NCBI GenBank assembly: GCA_964561475.1
Contig: CAZLPU010000001.1
Location: 1 to 64,000 of the forward strand
DNA length: 64,000 nucleotides
Direction: 5' to 3'
Source of the DNA: CAYUYV01 sp964561475
GTDB taxonomy: Bacteria > Pseudomonadota > Alphaproteobacteria > JAJFIK01
The translations under genes were made by a program, and so were the position numbers. The notes under the pieces were generated by a model. That model saw only the letters and a list, made by a program, of their open reading frames with translations. It made no database searches and was not told where the DNA came from. Below are positions 43,592 through 53,612 of the stretch, in pieces (the first letter of the stretch is position 1; every line of letters begins with the position of its first letter).

Positions 43592-44503
43592 CTATGAGGC
43601 GTTCAGGGATGCAATACAGGCGGCAACGGCTGTTTCCATACCGGTACGCGCCACATTTTCCACCTCCTCGGACCGGCCTGACCGGAGCAGATCCGACCCG
43701 CGCAGCACGATGCCGGTGAAAGTGTCCGTTTGACGCCATCCTGCCGGCGGCGTCACCGGCGGCAGGTAATTTGGCGCGGTCATCGCCCGGGGATAGGGCG
43801 CCGCGTAGAAATAGGGCTCCGGGAAGATATCGTCGCCGGGGGACAGCCCGAGGCCCACCGACCGGGCGCTCTCAAGCAGTTTGTCTTCAAGGACAATCAA
43901 CATTCCCAGATCGAAATGGTGGGGCCAGATGCGCGCGGGCATGGGGCCGGGGATCCGGCCACTGTGCTGGGTCGAGATGCGTTTCAGAATGGACTGGGCA
44001 TTGGCAAACCACCGCGCCAGTTCCGTGAGGGGGCGCTCCAGTCCGAACATGCCGTAAAGGCCGCCTTCCTGGATGGCATGATAGGGCAGGTTATAGGGCA
44101 CGGCGTGCTTGAGCTTGCCGGGATCGACCCCGAACCGGGTGCATTTTGTGCTCATCCAGTCGGACACTTCCCCGTCCGTCACCGCGTCCAGGGCGAAAGT
44201 CGTGTTCGGATCCGGCTTGCCGTCCTCCAGGATGACAAGACGCCCGGCGGTAAGGGACAGACCGAATTGGACGGGCTTGGAGCGGGCCATGATGGAATGG
44301 GTGACCAGCCCCTGAATGTCTCCGTTCCATCCCAGGCTGAGGTGACTGTGATCGGCACGGGCGGGCAGTGCGGCGATGGCCACCCGAGCCAGCCACTGGG
44401 CAGCGTAATGGGCCTGGAGACGGGCTTCAATCAGATCGTGGGTTCCGACTTCGCCGAGCCGTTGCCAGCGGGTGGTTTCGAATTCGAATGTGCCTGTCGG
44501 CAT
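43592..44503 (-). CDS. Conserved hypothetical protein, possibly DUF5996-like
   Basis: A 303-residue soluble protein that I do not recognise with certainty. Features are WQRLGEVGTHDLIEARLQAH near the start, HLSLGWNGDIQGLVTHSIM, FALDAVTDGEVSDWM and IWPHHFDLGMLIVLED. The last motif (PHHFD) and the repeated early tryptophan/His layout recall DUF5996-type proteins, but this is a guess. GGGAGGA precedes ATG 44503; the frame is open far upstream without sense. No signal peptide or membrane helix. It is a separate unit 124 bases after the S9 peptidase gene. Confidence 0.65.
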   Translation of the reverse strand: MPTGTFEFETTRWQRLGEVGTHDLIEARLQAHYAAQWLARVAIAALPARADHSHLSLGWNGDIQGLVTHSIMARSKPVQFGLSLTAGRLVILEDGKPDPNTTFALDAVTDGEVSDWMSTKCTRFGVDPGKLKHAVPYNLPYHAIQEGGLYGMFGLERPLTELARWFANAQSILKRISTQHSGRIPGPMPARIWPHHFDLGMLIVLEDKLLESARSVGLGLSPGDDIFPEPYFYAAPYPRAMTAPNYLPPVTPPAGWRQTDTFTGIVLRGSDLLRSGRSEEVENVARTGMETAVAACIASLNAS

Positions 44504-44627
44504 CGCCGTCCTCCCGTGATCCCCTGCCATACATCCGCCCGTGGCGGCGCAACCTCTTATACCTGCGCCGCCGGGATCTGGGTAGGTGCCGATCCGTTCA
44601 CGTGAGGACGCGGCAGGATTGACGGCC

Positions 44628-46949
44628 TTACAGGTCGTCTTTGGGCTTGCCCGGTGCGCCGGTTGGGGAAATTGGCATGGGGTCGGTGCCGTCGGCATCG
44701 TGCCCGTCACCCATTTCCGTCTCCGGTTCGCTTTGAGGCGTATCCTGACCTGTTTCCTCCGAGGCAGCCCCGGTCTCAACCTCAGGGGCCTCAACCTCAG
44801 GCGTTTCTTCCCCGGACGTCACCGGATTGGTGGCCGTGTCATACCGGTCAAACCAGGCAAGGATGTAGGCCACCTTGGCCATGAGCTGGCTCGGGCGCTG
44901 GGCAATGGAGTGGGACGCGCCGGGGAGGCGGACCATGGCCGTGTCCACTTTGCGCAGTTTGAGTGCCTGATAGTACTGCTCGGTTTCTGACATGGGCGTG
45001 CGGTAGTCTTCCTCGCCCGTCAACAGCATGGTTGGTGTGGAAACATTTCCGGCCAGGGAGAGGGGGGAGCGGGCCCAGTAGTGCTCCGGCTCTTCCCAGG
45101 GCATGGCCGGGAACCAGTAGCGGGCGAAGAAATTGGAGAAGTCGGCGGTCAACACGAAGCTCTGCCAGTTGATCACAGGCTTTTGCACCACCGCCGCCTT
45201 GAACCGGTCGGTCTTGCCCACGATCCAGGCCGTCAGCGTGCCGCCGCCGCTGCCGCCGGTGACGAACAGCCGGTCCGGATCGGCAATGCCCTGCTCGATG
45301 AGCAGGTCCACACCCGCCATCAGGTCATCATAATCCTGGCTCGGATAATTGTGATGGATGAGATTGCCGAATTCCTTGCCGTAGCTTGAACTGCCCCGTG
45401 GATTGATGAACAGCACCACATATCCGGCCGCGGCATAAAGCTGGCCCTCCGCGGTAAACCGGGGTCCGTAATTGGCAAACGGCCCGCCGTGGATCTCAAG
45501 CACAAGGGGGTACTTCTTGTCCGGGTCGATGCCTCCCGGCGGAGTGAGATACCAGCCCTGGATCTCGCGATCATCGTAGTTGGACGGAAAGGTGATTTCG
45601 CTCATCTCAGACAGGCTGAAGATGGCCTTGTTGTCCGCGTTCAGATCCGTCAGCAGTCGGATGGGATAGCGAAGGGACCCGGCTGCCAGGTCGGCGGGCC
45701 GGGTAGGGGTGGTCATCAGGGTGGCGTAGACCCCGTTGCGGCCCACGGAGAAACTGTTACCCGGATAGGGCCGTCCGATGGATGTGCCGCCGAGGCCTTC
45801 CGCAAGATCCGTCCTCCGGCCTCTGGAGGTGACAAAGCTCAGTTTGGTGACCCCGCGATCGTCATACTGGAAGAAGACACCGGAACTGTCCGGGGCCCAG
45901 GCAGGCGCGGTGACGGACCGGTCCAGATCTTCCGTCAGCACCGTGATGGCATTGTCGGTCCGGTCCAGAAGGTAGAGTTTGGAGACCTGAAAGCCCAGCA
46001 TCTCTTCATCATAGCCCACATAGGCGACATACCGTCCGTTCGGAGCCACGGCGGGCTGGGAGTCCGGGCCGATACGGTCCGTCAGAGCCGTGATCTCGTC
46101 GGTCTCACTGGTCCAGACATGAAGATCCGTATCCTCGGGCTTGTATTCCCGGTCTTCTTTCTGGGCGGCACTGAAAATGATCCCCAGACCGTCGGGCAGC
46201 CACGCGGGCGCACCTGCATTGAAATCCCCGTCCGTGATCTGGCGCGGGGTTCCGCCTTCGGCCGGCACGGTGAATATGTGGTTGTAGGCCTCAGGCACGA
46301 AACCCGAGCCGTCGAACCGGTAGGTCAGGCGGTCAACCACCGTGGGTGTCTGCGCCCATTCCGCCCCTTTCGGCGGTGTGGGCAGTTTGGCCAGAGGCTC
46401 GGAGCGCACCGGAACCCGCATGGTGAAGGCAATCTGGCTGCCGTCCGGGGACCATTTCAGATTGGAGGGCGAGGCGGTGAGTTGGGCAACCCGGGTGGTC
46501 TGCCCGGTATCCATCCAGCGCACATAAATCTGCGGAGAGCCCTCCGCGCTGGTCACATAGGCCATCCGGGTGCCGTCCGGAGACCACCGGGGGCTGGAAT
46601 AGCTGTTCCCGTCGCTCAGAACCGGGCGATGGTCTTCACCGGCGGTGGCCACCATCCAGATACTGCCCCGGCGCCGATCCTTCATGATGTCCATGGACCG
46701 GCGGACATAGAGGATTTGCGTGCCGTCCGGCGACATCTGGGGATCGCTGGCGTATTCCAGATTGAACACGTCCATGAGTTCGAATGGCCGGGCGATGGTT
46801 TCCAGCTCCGGCGTGGTCGGTGCCGCGCTCGCGTCCCCGTTTGGTTGGGCTGCCTGGGCTCCCCCGGCGGGCAGAAGGGCCAGGGCCAGGGCACAGGCTC
46901 CAAAAATGACAGAGCCCGGGGCATTGGAGCGCGAGCGGTACGAAAACAT
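44628..46949 (-). CDS. S9 family prolyl-oligopeptidase-type serine peptidase, exported
   Basis: A 773-residue peptidase with a signal peptide (ALALALLPAGGAQAA). A beta-propeller of PD40-type repeats follows (for example DPQMSPDGTQILYVRR, PRWSPDGTRMAYVTS), then the alpha/beta-hydrolase domain. The nucleophile serine is in GGSGGGTLTAW and the catalytic histidine in PGASHSIAQRPSQ; ITGEEDYRTPMSE-like LTGEEDYRTP holds the Asp region. It is probably a periplasmic dipeptidyl or acylaminoacyl peptidase. The last 65 residues form an acidic tail with PEVEAPEVETG repeats that is unusual in the family. AGGGAAG precedes the ATG. It is divergent from the M20 peptidase gene. Confidence 0.9.
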   Translation of the reverse strand: MFSYRSRSNAPGSVIFGACALALALLPAGGAQAAQPNGDASAAPTTPELETIARPFELMDVFNLEYASDPQMSPDGTQILYVRRSMDIMKDRRRGSIWMVATAGEDHRPVLSDGNSYSSPRWSPDGTRMAYVTSAEGSPQIYVRWMDTGQTTRVAQLTASPSNLKWSPDGSQIAFTMRVPVRSEPLAKLPTPPKGAEWAQTPTVVDRLTYRFDGSGFVPEAYNHIFTVPAEGGTPRQITDGDFNAGAPAWLPDGLGIIFSAAQKEDREYKPEDTDLHVWTSETDEITALTDRIGPDSQPAVAPNGRYVAYVGYDEEMLGFQVSKLYLLDRTDNAITVLTEDLDRSVTAPAWAPDSSGVFFQYDDRGVTKLSFVTSRGRRTDLAEGLGGTSIGRPYPGNSFSVGRNGVYATLMTTPTRPADLAAGSLRYPIRLLTDLNADNKAIFSLSEMSEITFPSNYDDREIQGWYLTPPGGIDPDKKYPLVLEIHGGPFANYGPRFTAEGQLYAAAGYVVLFINPRGSSSYGKEFGNLIHHNYPSQDYDDLMAGVDLLIEQGIADPDRLFVTGGSGGGTLTAWIVGKTDRFKAAVVQKPVINWQSFVLTADFSNFFARYWFPAMPWEEPEHYWARSPLSLAGNVSTPTMLLTGEEDYRTPMSETEQYYQALKLRKVDTAMVRLPGASHSIAQRPSQLMAKVAYILAWFDRYDTATNPVTSGEETPEVEAPEVETGAASEETGQDTPQSEPETEMGDGHDADGTDPMPISPTGAPGKPKDDL

Positions 46950-47215
46950 GGTTGCTTCCCTCGATCCTGCGGCCCGGTCGACGTCAATCCGGTCAACCCA
47001 GTCTGAGAGGCCTCTGCCCGGGGCCGGTCCGGATTACAGAAGCCGGTGAACAGTCTAGGCTGAGGTTCTATTTCTGCCAATCATACCTCAAGGAGGGTCT
47101 GGCGGGCCGGGCGGAGTTCGGGCTGGGCGAAGTTGCTGCGGCCTTGTTTCCCCATCCTTCGCACCCGCGGGCCATACCCCTCCCGGGCAAGGGCAGGAAA
47201 CCTGGGGGACCCGCT

Positions 47216-47266
47216 TAAGAATAATCAGCTTCTTATCCGCCCCCCCCCTCAATTATCCGCCCCCCC
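47216..47266 (+). repeat. Inverted repeat and paired poly-C tracts upstream of the M20 peptidase
   Basis: TAAGAA (47216-47221) and TTCTTA (47230-47235) form an inverted repeat. Overlapping it, TTATCCG is followed by nine C residues (47240-47248), and after four more bases AATTATCCG precedes a second run of seven C residues (47260-47266). The rest of the 403-bp gap 46950-47352 shows no gene. Such C-tracts can vary in length by slippage. Confidence 0.7.
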
Positions 47267-47352
47267 AAGGAGTGTTCACAGCCTGTCTCTTTGACCATGC
47301 CCAAATCGCGTTAAGATGTTTGACATGCGAATCTCTGGCGGAGGATCGGGCA

Positions 47353-48855
47353 ATGAGAACGCTCGCCGTAATGTTTCTGGCTGTTGTTGTGCTCGCGGGG
47401 GTGTTGATCTTGCGTGCCTTTGACATGCAGCCCGAACCCCTGGATGTGCCGGTGCCCGACGCCCTGACCGGAGACCGGGCCATCGATGGAGAGGCCGTGG
47501 CCCGGCGCCTCGGCGAAGCAATCCGCATTCAAACCATTACCGAGGTGGAAGGGCGAGAGCCCCTGGATCCCCAGGCCTTCGAGCGGTTCCGGACCTGGAT
47601 TGCCGAGACCTACCCCAACGCCCATGAAACTTTCATTCTTGAGCGGATCAATGGGGACTCCCTGATCTACCGTTGGGCCGGTGGTGACGGATCCCGCAAG
47701 CCCGTTGCATTCCTGGCCCACCAGGACGTTGTGCCCGTGGAAGACGGCACAGTTGCGGACTGGCGTTACCCGCCCTTCGCGGGCACCATCGCTGACGGGG
47801 CTGTGTGGGGCCGTGGCGCAATCGATATGAAAAGCACGCTCATCGGGCTGATGGAGGCAGCGGAGCGGCTGGTGGTCGCCGGATTTGAGCCCGACCGGGA
47901 TATCTACTTCTTCTTCGGTCACGATGAAGAGACCGGCGGCGCAAAAGGTGTCGCCGCAATCGTGAATCACCTGAAGGCACGGGGCGTTCATTTCGCCTGG
48001 ACCCTGGATGAGGGGTCCGTCGTGGTTCGGGGTGAGGATTTCGGTATCGGGACCGATATCGCCCTCGTTTCCATAGGCGAGAAAGGCTTTGTGACCCTGG
48101 CCCTGACCGCCCGTGCGGAAGGGGGCCACTCTTCCATGCCGCCCCAGCAGACCGCGATCAGCCGGCTGGCCCGCTCGATCGCCCGCCTCCATGACCGGCA
48201 ATTCCCCTCCCAGATCGGTGAGACGACGGTCCCTGTTCTCCAGGTTCTGGCAGCCGAAGGCGGCTTTCTCCAGCGGGTCATGATGGCCAATCTCTGGCTC
48301 TTCGGTCCGGCCGTGGAGTATCTGCTTTTGGACACACCCACCACCGCCGCCCAGATCCGCACCACGACCGCGGCCACGGTGATCGAATCCGGCACCGCCC
48401 CCAATGTCCTGCCCCAGGAGGCCCGGGCCCTGGTGAATTTCCGGATCCATCCGGCGGATTCCGTGGATGAGGTGATTGAACGGGTCCGCTGGCTGGTCTC
48501 CCGGGATGGTGTGGAAGTGACCATCGCGGGCGTGTCACGCGGGGTTGAACCCTCTCCCCTGTCGTCCATGGAAGGTCCGGGTTTCCAGGCCATCCGGGAG
48601 GGGATCGGCGAAGCCGTGGGACCGGTCTATGTGGTGCCGGCCCTGACCGTGGGCGGGACGGATTCCAAACATCTTCCCGGCATCACGGACGCGGCCTACC
48701 GGTTCGGCCCCATGCGTCTGAACTCGGAACAATTACGCACGATCCACGGGACCAATGAGCATATTGCCGTGTCCGATCTGGTCACCATGGTCCGGTTCTA
48801 TGAGGCGGTGATGCGCCGGGCCGGGGCACCGGTGCCCAAGCAGCAGACGGACTGA
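47353..48855 (+). CDS. M20 family metallopeptidase (CPS1/PM20D1-like)
   Basis: A 500-residue zinc peptidase. A hydrophobic N-terminal segment (RTLAVMFLAVVVLAGVLIL) likely anchors it in the membrane or is a signal. Metal ligands are seen in LAHQDVVPV, GRGAIDMKST, and FGHDEETGG with the catalytic Glu pair, and the late H in TNEHIAVSDL. The dimerisation domain begins SIGEKGFVTLALTARAEGGH. Members similar to carboxypeptidase S and PM20D1 cut or form N-acyl or dipeptide bonds. GGAGGATCGG precedes ATG 47353. It is divergent from the S9 peptidase. Confidence 0.88.
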   Translation: MRTLAVMFLAVVVLAGVLILRAFDMQPEPLDVPVPDALTGDRAIDGEAVARRLGEAIRIQTITEVEGREPLDPQAFERFRTWIAETYPNAHETFILERINGDSLIYRWAGGDGSRKPVAFLAHQDVVPVEDGTVADWRYPPFAGTIADGAVWGRGAIDMKSTLIGLMEAAERLVVAGFEPDRDIYFFFGHDEETGGAKGVAAIVNHLKARGVHFAWTLDEGSVVVRGEDFGIGTDIALVSIGEKGFVTLALTARAEGGHSSMPPQQTAISRLARSIARLHDRQFPSQIGETTVPVLQVLAAEGGFLQRVMMANLWLFGPAVEYLLLDTPTTAAQIRTTTAATVIESGTAPNVLPQEARALVNFRIHPADSVDEVIERVRWLVSRDGVEVTIAGVSRGVEPSPLSSMEGPGFQAIREGIGEAVGPVYVVPALTVGGTDSKHLPGITDAAYRFGPMRLNSEQLRTIHGTNEHIAVSDLVTMVRFYEAVMRRAGAPVPKQQTD

Positions 48856-48951
48856 CCTCGTCTGAGGCAGGCGGGCGCGGACACGAGACGGTGCCGTGCC
48901 CACTGATTTTGGCCCATGATGTTGGCCCATGATTTTGGAGGGTGGGGGTCG

Positions 48952-50745
48952 TCAGCCCGCGGCCCCCTGACTTTCGTCCCTGTCCCGTTGGAACTGTTCT
49001 TCCAGGGTTTTTGCGGCCCTCCGCGCGCTTTCCCGCACCTTTTCCAGGTCCTTGTAGTATTCCCGGTCGTTCTCGAACCGCTTGCCGTCGGTTTCCTTGA
49101 ACATGTCGACGGCCCGCTTGGCCGCACTCGGGGTCTCCCCCAGTTCCACCAACAGCTTTTCGGTGATGGACAGGGCGGCGAGGTAGGTCTCCCGTTCCAC
49201 ATGCTCCGCACCGAGATCGAGGAGTTCGTGGGCGGTGATCCGGTCCCGGGCCCGGGCCAGCACCATCAGGTCCGGATAATCCCGCTGGGCCATCTCGACG
49301 ATTTCCCGGGCAGCATCCGGGTCGTCGACGGCGACGAGCAGGGCCCTTGCACGGCTGGCCTCGGCGGCATGAAGCAGGTCCTTGCGGGTCGGATCGCCGT
49401 AGTAAACCTCACCACCAAAACGGCGCACGAAGTCCACCCGCTCACTGGAGCCTTCAAGGGCCGTGAACGGAATGCCCTTGGCGGTGAGAATACGGGCGGC
49501 GATCTGACCGAAGGGACCGAAACCGGCGATGATCACATGTCCGGGTTCCGGGTCCGGCATTTCGTCCGCCGCATGCTTTGTCTTGTCCATGCCTTTCGTC
49601 GCCAGTTCCGTCAGCCAGAAGAGCAATGGTGTGAGGGCCATGGACAAGGTCACCGCCACGGCCAGTTCTGATGTCACCTGCGCATCGATCAGGCCACGCT
49701 GCGCGCTGATGGCAAACAGCACGAAGGCAAATTCCCCCCCCTGGGACAGGGCGACGGCAAGCTGAAGAGCCCCCTTCGCTTTCAGGCCGCGCCACAGGCC
49801 GACGGCAAACAGGACAATGCCCTTGACCGCGACAAGACCGAAGGCGAGGGCGAAAATCCGCTCCGGAGACTGAACGATCAGGCCGATATCCAGGGCCATG
49901 CCGACGGCGGTGAAAAAGACACCAAGGAGGATGCGCTCGAATGGAGCGATATTGGCGCGGATCTCATGCCGGTAGACCGACCCGCCGATCAGCACGCCGG
50001 CGAGAAAGGCCCCCAAGGCCGCCGACAGTCCGGCCATTTCCATGAGCAGGGCGACCACCACCACGGTGAGCAGGGCAGCGGCGGTCATGCCCTCGGGCAC
50101 GCCTGTGGCCGCGACGAAGGCATAGACATAGCGCAACACATACCGACCCAGGATCAGGACGAGCAGCACGGAGCCCAGCGCCATGGCAATGGCCAGCAAG
50201 GAAAAGGATTCGTCATTGGCCGTGTCCGGACTGAGCAGGGGGATGATGGCGATGAGCGGGATCGCCGCGAGATCCTGGAACAGCAGAACCGAAAAGCCGA
50301 GCCGGCCATAACGCTGACGCAGATGCCCCTTTTCCCCAAGGAATTGAAGTACGAATGCGGTGGATGACAAGGCGAGGGCGCCGCCGATAATGACCGCCTG
50401 ACCGAGACTGTACCCACCCGCCAGCATGCCGATCATGGCGATGAGCACGGTGGTCACCGCCACCTGAAGGGCGCCCGCGCCCAGAATATCCGTGCGCATG
50501 GACATCAAGCGCTGGGGCCGCAACTCAAGGCCGATCAGGAACAACAGCAGGATCACCCCGAATTCGCCAAATTCCAGGATCTCTTCCACATCGTGGTCAT
50601 CGAAAATCAGGGCGAATCCCGATGGACCGATCAGGACACCGGCAATCAGATAGCCGATGATGCTGGACAGGCCGAGCCGCTTGGCGACGGGTGCAAAAAA
50701 GGCAGCGGCGGCGAGAAAAAGAGCGGCGAGACCAAGTCCTGACAT
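48952..50745 (-). CDS. CPA2/Kef-type potassium:proton antiporter
   Basis: A 597-residue membrane protein. About twelve N-terminal helices carry the CPA2 fold, including IGYLIAGVLIGPSGFAL and LLFLIGLELRP, and ALSSTAFVLQFLGEK with a later LLFQDLAAIPLI (Asp likely in ion transport). The cytoplasmic RCK_N domain is seen in HVIIAGFGPFGQIAARIL (Rossmann GxGxxG) and VYYGDPTRKDLLHAA. A charged coiled C-terminus follows. KefB/KefC proteins are gated by glutathione and protect against electrophiles, but no KefF/KefG partner is adjacent. GGAAGGG precedes the ATG. Confidence 0.9.
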   Translation of the reverse strand: MSGLGLAALFLAAAAFFAPVAKRLGLSSIIGYLIAGVLIGPSGFALIFDDHDVEEILEFGEFGVILLLFLIGLELRPQRLMSMRTDILGAGALQVAVTTVLIAMIGMLAGGYSLGQAVIIGGALALSSTAFVLQFLGEKGHLRQRYGRLGFSVLLFQDLAAIPLIAIIPLLSPDTANDESFSLLAIAMALGSVLLVLILGRYVLRYVYAFVAATGVPEGMTAAALLTVVVVALLMEMAGLSAALGAFLAGVLIGGSVYRHEIRANIAPFERILLGVFFTAVGMALDIGLIVQSPERIFALAFGLVAVKGIVLFAVGLWRGLKAKGALQLAVALSQGGEFAFVLFAISAQRGLIDAQVTSELAVAVTLSMALTPLLFWLTELATKGMDKTKHAADEMPDPEPGHVIIAGFGPFGQIAARILTAKGIPFTALEGSSERVDFVRRFGGEVYYGDPTRKDLLHAAEASRARALLVAVDDPDAAREIVEMAQRDYPDLMVLARARDRITAHELLDLGAEHVERETYLAALSITEKLLVELGETPSAAKRAVDMFKETDGKRFENDREYYKDLEKVRESARRAAKTLEEQFQRDRDESQGAAG

Positions 50746-50814
50746 GATGTCCCTTCCAGTCGGTGGCGGCCCGGCCCTTCTCAGCGCAAGGGAGGGAGCC
50801 GGGCCGTGAAGATC

Positions 50815-52563
50815 CTATTCCGGAATGAGTTGATATACTCCGGCTTCAAGATCCGCCGAGAAGATGATGGATCCGTTGCCGCGCACCGCCACGCCGGTGA
50901 TCAGGTTGGAAGGCGGTGCGTTGGTGGCAGCGATCAGGCCGATGGGGAGGTCCTCCGCCAGAATGCGCAGGGTGCCGTCGTCCGGATTGACCGCGGAGAT
51001 GCGCCGGGCGGTACTTTCCGCAACAATGATCCGCCCATCGTCAGACACATCCAGACCTTCCGGCCCCTCCAGACCGGAAACGATCTCGGTGGTTTCTCCG
51101 GTTGCAAGGTCCACCCGGACGATCCGGCCCGCGATGAATTCGCTGACATAGACCGCATTGCCCATATCATCGGCGAGGGCAATGGAGACCGGCCCCTCCA
51201 GCCCGTCGGCAATCACGTCCGCTTGCGCCGGGTCACTGCCACGGATGCGCTTGAGGCTGCCGGTAAAATCCGTGAACAACACACCCTGATCGCCACCGAG
51301 GGGCAGAGCGTCCACAATGGCGCCGAAGCCGTGCCGGACCGGCCCCAGGTCTTCTGATGACGGATCGAAATCCTGAAGGCTGGCGGACGCGAAACTGGCC
51401 ACGGCCACCGTGCTGCCGTTTGCACCGACGCCGGTCGGGTAATCCACGAGCGCGGATGGGTCGAAAACCCGGCCGAATTCCATGGGGTCGCCGGTCTCGA
51501 AATCAAAACCCCGCAGGGCGAAGGTGTCGGCGACAATGAGAACCTCCCGGCCGTCCACGGTGGTGAGGGCGACATCCCCGGCAGTGGCAAGGGGGCTTGA
51601 AATGACCTCCCGGCTTTCACCGGTTTCGGGATCGATCTCGTGGATGGCGTTGTCGGCCATGACCGTGAGGAACAGCCGGTCATCCGCGGAGAAGGCCAGA
51701 TTGTCGATGGCCGGTTTCACCTGGGCCACGTCGGTGGTCTCGCCGGTTTCCGTATCCACACGGACAACCATGCCCCGGGCCGTGTCTACGGCATAGAGCG
51801 TGCCCTGGCTGTCGAAATTGACGGCGGCGGGCACGTCGAAGCCCTCAGCCACGACTTCAAGGTCGCCGGTGTCTACATCCACCCGGGCAATCTGGCCCTT
51901 GAACCACAGGGGGCCATAGAGTTTGCCGTCCGGCCCGAAATCAAATCCGTTCAGGCCGCCCATGTTTTCGATGATCTTACGGGGCGGCGTCGCGCCCGTG
52001 AGGTCGGCTTCGTAGAGGGCATCACCCAAAAACACCTGGGTGAAGAAGAGCCGCCCGTCGGGAGCGAAAGCGAGGGAATTGGCGCCGGGCAGTCCTTCCG
52101 CGATGGTGCGGATGGTGCCGTCAGCGCCCCGGGCATAGACTTTGCCGTCGCTGAATGCGGTCCAGACCAGGGTTCCGTCCGGACCCTGCTCAATATCGTC
52201 CGCCATGCCTTGGCGCGGGCCGATCAGGACTGCGCTGTCGCCAGTTTCCGCATCAACGGTGTAGATGGATTGTCCCACCACGCTGCCCGCGAGCAGGCGG
52301 CCTTCATTGTCGAAGGTCAGACCATGGATGCCGTGAAACGGTCCGCCGGGGATGAGAGGCTCAAGCCGGTAGGTTGGCTCCTCCGTGTCCGGTGCACCTT
52401 CCTCGCTGTCAGCGGGCAGGACCGGATCGATCCCCGCTGGTTGGGCTCCCGCCGTGTCATCGGACGGTGCTTTCTGGGGGGCATCACAGGCCGCCACCAG
52501 GGTTCCAAGGGCCACCACGCCCATCAGCGCCGGAATCGCGCTCCATGCTCTGGTAAAAGTCAT
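50815..52563 (-). CDS. SMP-30/NHL-type beta-propeller lipoprotein
   Basis: A 582-residue lipoprotein with lipobox LVAACD, so the cysteine near residue 26 would be lipidated. The body is built from repeated propeller blades such as FHGIHGLTFDNEGRLLAGS, NSLAFAPDGRLFFTQ, GFDVPAAVNFDSQGTLYAVD and GPEGLDVSDDGRIIVAEST, close to SMP-30/gluconolactonase and vitellogenin-like repeats. Enzymatic or binding role unknown. GGAGGAGG precedes the ATG. It lies between curA-like and Kef-type genes on the same strand, with about 41 bases to the former. Confidence 0.83.
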   Translation of the reverse strand: MTFTRAWSAIPALMGVVALGTLVAACDAPQKAPSDDTAGAQPAGIDPVLPADSEEGAPDTEEPTYRLEPLIPGGPFHGIHGLTFDNEGRLLAGSVVGQSIYTVDAETGDSAVLIGPRQGMADDIEQGPDGTLVWTAFSDGKVYARGADGTIRTIAEGLPGANSLAFAPDGRLFFTQVFLGDALYEADLTGATPPRKIIENMGGLNGFDFGPDGKLYGPLWFKGQIARVDVDTGDLEVVAEGFDVPAAVNFDSQGTLYAVDTARGMVVRVDTETGETTDVAQVKPAIDNLAFSADDRLFLTVMADNAIHEIDPETGESREVISSPLATAGDVALTTVDGREVLIVADTFALRGFDFETGDPMEFGRVFDPSALVDYPTGVGANGSTVAVASFASASLQDFDPSSEDLGPVRHGFGAIVDALPLGGDQGVLFTDFTGSLKRIRGSDPAQADVIADGLEGPVSIALADDMGNAVYVSEFIAGRIVRVDLATGETTEIVSGLEGPEGLDVSDDGRIIVAESTARRISAVNPDDGTLRILAEDLPIGLIAATNAPPSNLITGVAVRGNGSIIFSADLEAGVYQLIPE

Positions 52564-52604
52564 CGCCGTTCCTCCTCCGGTTTTTTGGTCATGGATTTGG
52601 CTGG

Positions 52605-53612
52605 TTACTCCGCAACCCGGACCATCCGCTTGCCCCGGTTCTCACCATTCAGCAGACCGATCAAGGCAGAAGGTGTGTTCTCAAGCCCGTCGATGACGTC
52701 CTCGATGACCTTGATCTGGCCGGTGTCCCGCCAGCGGGCGAGATCGGTTTCCGCCTGAACTTCACTCTCCGGATAGTCCATGGCGATGAAGCCTTCCATG
52801 CGCAGGCGCTTGACGACGATCAGGCCCGGCACATTGCGGGGACCGGAGGGACGTTCCGTGTCGTACTGGGATACGGCACCGCAGCAGACGATCCGCCCAC
52901 GCATGTTCATCTGGAACAGGATGGTCTCCAGGATGGAGCCGCCCACATTGTCGAAATAGACATCAATGCCGTTCGGGCAGGCCGCGCGCAGATCCTGGAA
53001 CAGGTTCCCCGCCTTGTAATCGACCGCCGCTTCGTATCCGAGTTCTTCCGTCAGCCAGCGGCATTTCTCCTCGCCGCCCGCAATGCCGACGGGACGGGCG
53101 CCAAGGATTTTGGCGATCTGCCCGGCGAAGGTGCCCACCGAGCCTGCGGCGGCGGAGATGACGACCGTTTCGCCGGCCAGGGGTTTGCCCACCTTGAGCA
53201 GGCCGTAATAGGCGGTCTTGGCCGCAATCCCCAGAACGGAAAGCTGGTGGCTGATGGGACCGCCGGTCTTGGGCAGCTTGGTGGTGCCCTTCGCCGGAAC
53301 CGTGACGAAATCGGCCCAGCGGCCTTCCGTGCCCACCAGATCGCCGGGCGCAAACTCAGGATCCCGGGAATCCTCGACCCGCCCGATGATGTAGGCATGC
53401 ATCACGTCTCCGGGCTTGACCGCATCCCGGTAGGTGGCGCCCTGCATCCAGGCCCGGTTTGCCGCATCGAGAGAAATCATCAAGGTGCGGACGAGAAGCT
53501 CCCCCTGGCCCGGTTCCGGAACCGGGGTGCGCCGCCCTTCGAAATGCTCCAGGCCGAGCTTGCCTTTCGGAATGTCCTTCAGAACGATTTGCCGGTTCCC
53601 TGCGTCAGTCAT
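52605..53612 (-). CDS. NADP-dependent medium-chain reductase, CurA-like
   Basis: A 335-residue zinc-free MDR-family alkenal/alkene reductase (CurA, YncB, leukotriene B4 dehydrogenase type). The cofactor loop is VISAAAGSVGTFAGQIAKIL, then GIAGGEEKCRWL and IDVYFDNVGGSILETIL. These enzymes reduce alpha,beta-unsaturated carbonyls with NADPH; the exact substrate is not told. It lacks zinc-binding cysteines. AAGGGGGC precedes ATG 53612. It is followed at once by the beta-propeller lipoprotein gene. Confidence 0.88.
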   Translation of the reverse strand: MTDAGNRQIVLKDIPKGKLGLEHFEGRRTPVPEPGQGELLVRTLMISLDAANRAWMQGATYRDAVKPGDVMHAYIIGRVEDSRDPEFAPGDLVGTEGRWADFVTVPAKGTTKLPKTGGPISHQLSVLGIAAKTAYYGLLKVGKPLAGETVVISAAAGSVGTFAGQIAKILGARPVGIAGGEEKCRWLTEELGYEAAVDYKAGNLFQDLRAACPNGIDVYFDNVGGSILETILFQMNMRGRIVCCGAVSQYDTERPSGPRNVPGLIVVKRLRMEGFIAMDYPESEVQAETDLARWRDTGQIKVIEDVIDGLENTPSALIGLLNGENRGKRMVRVAE

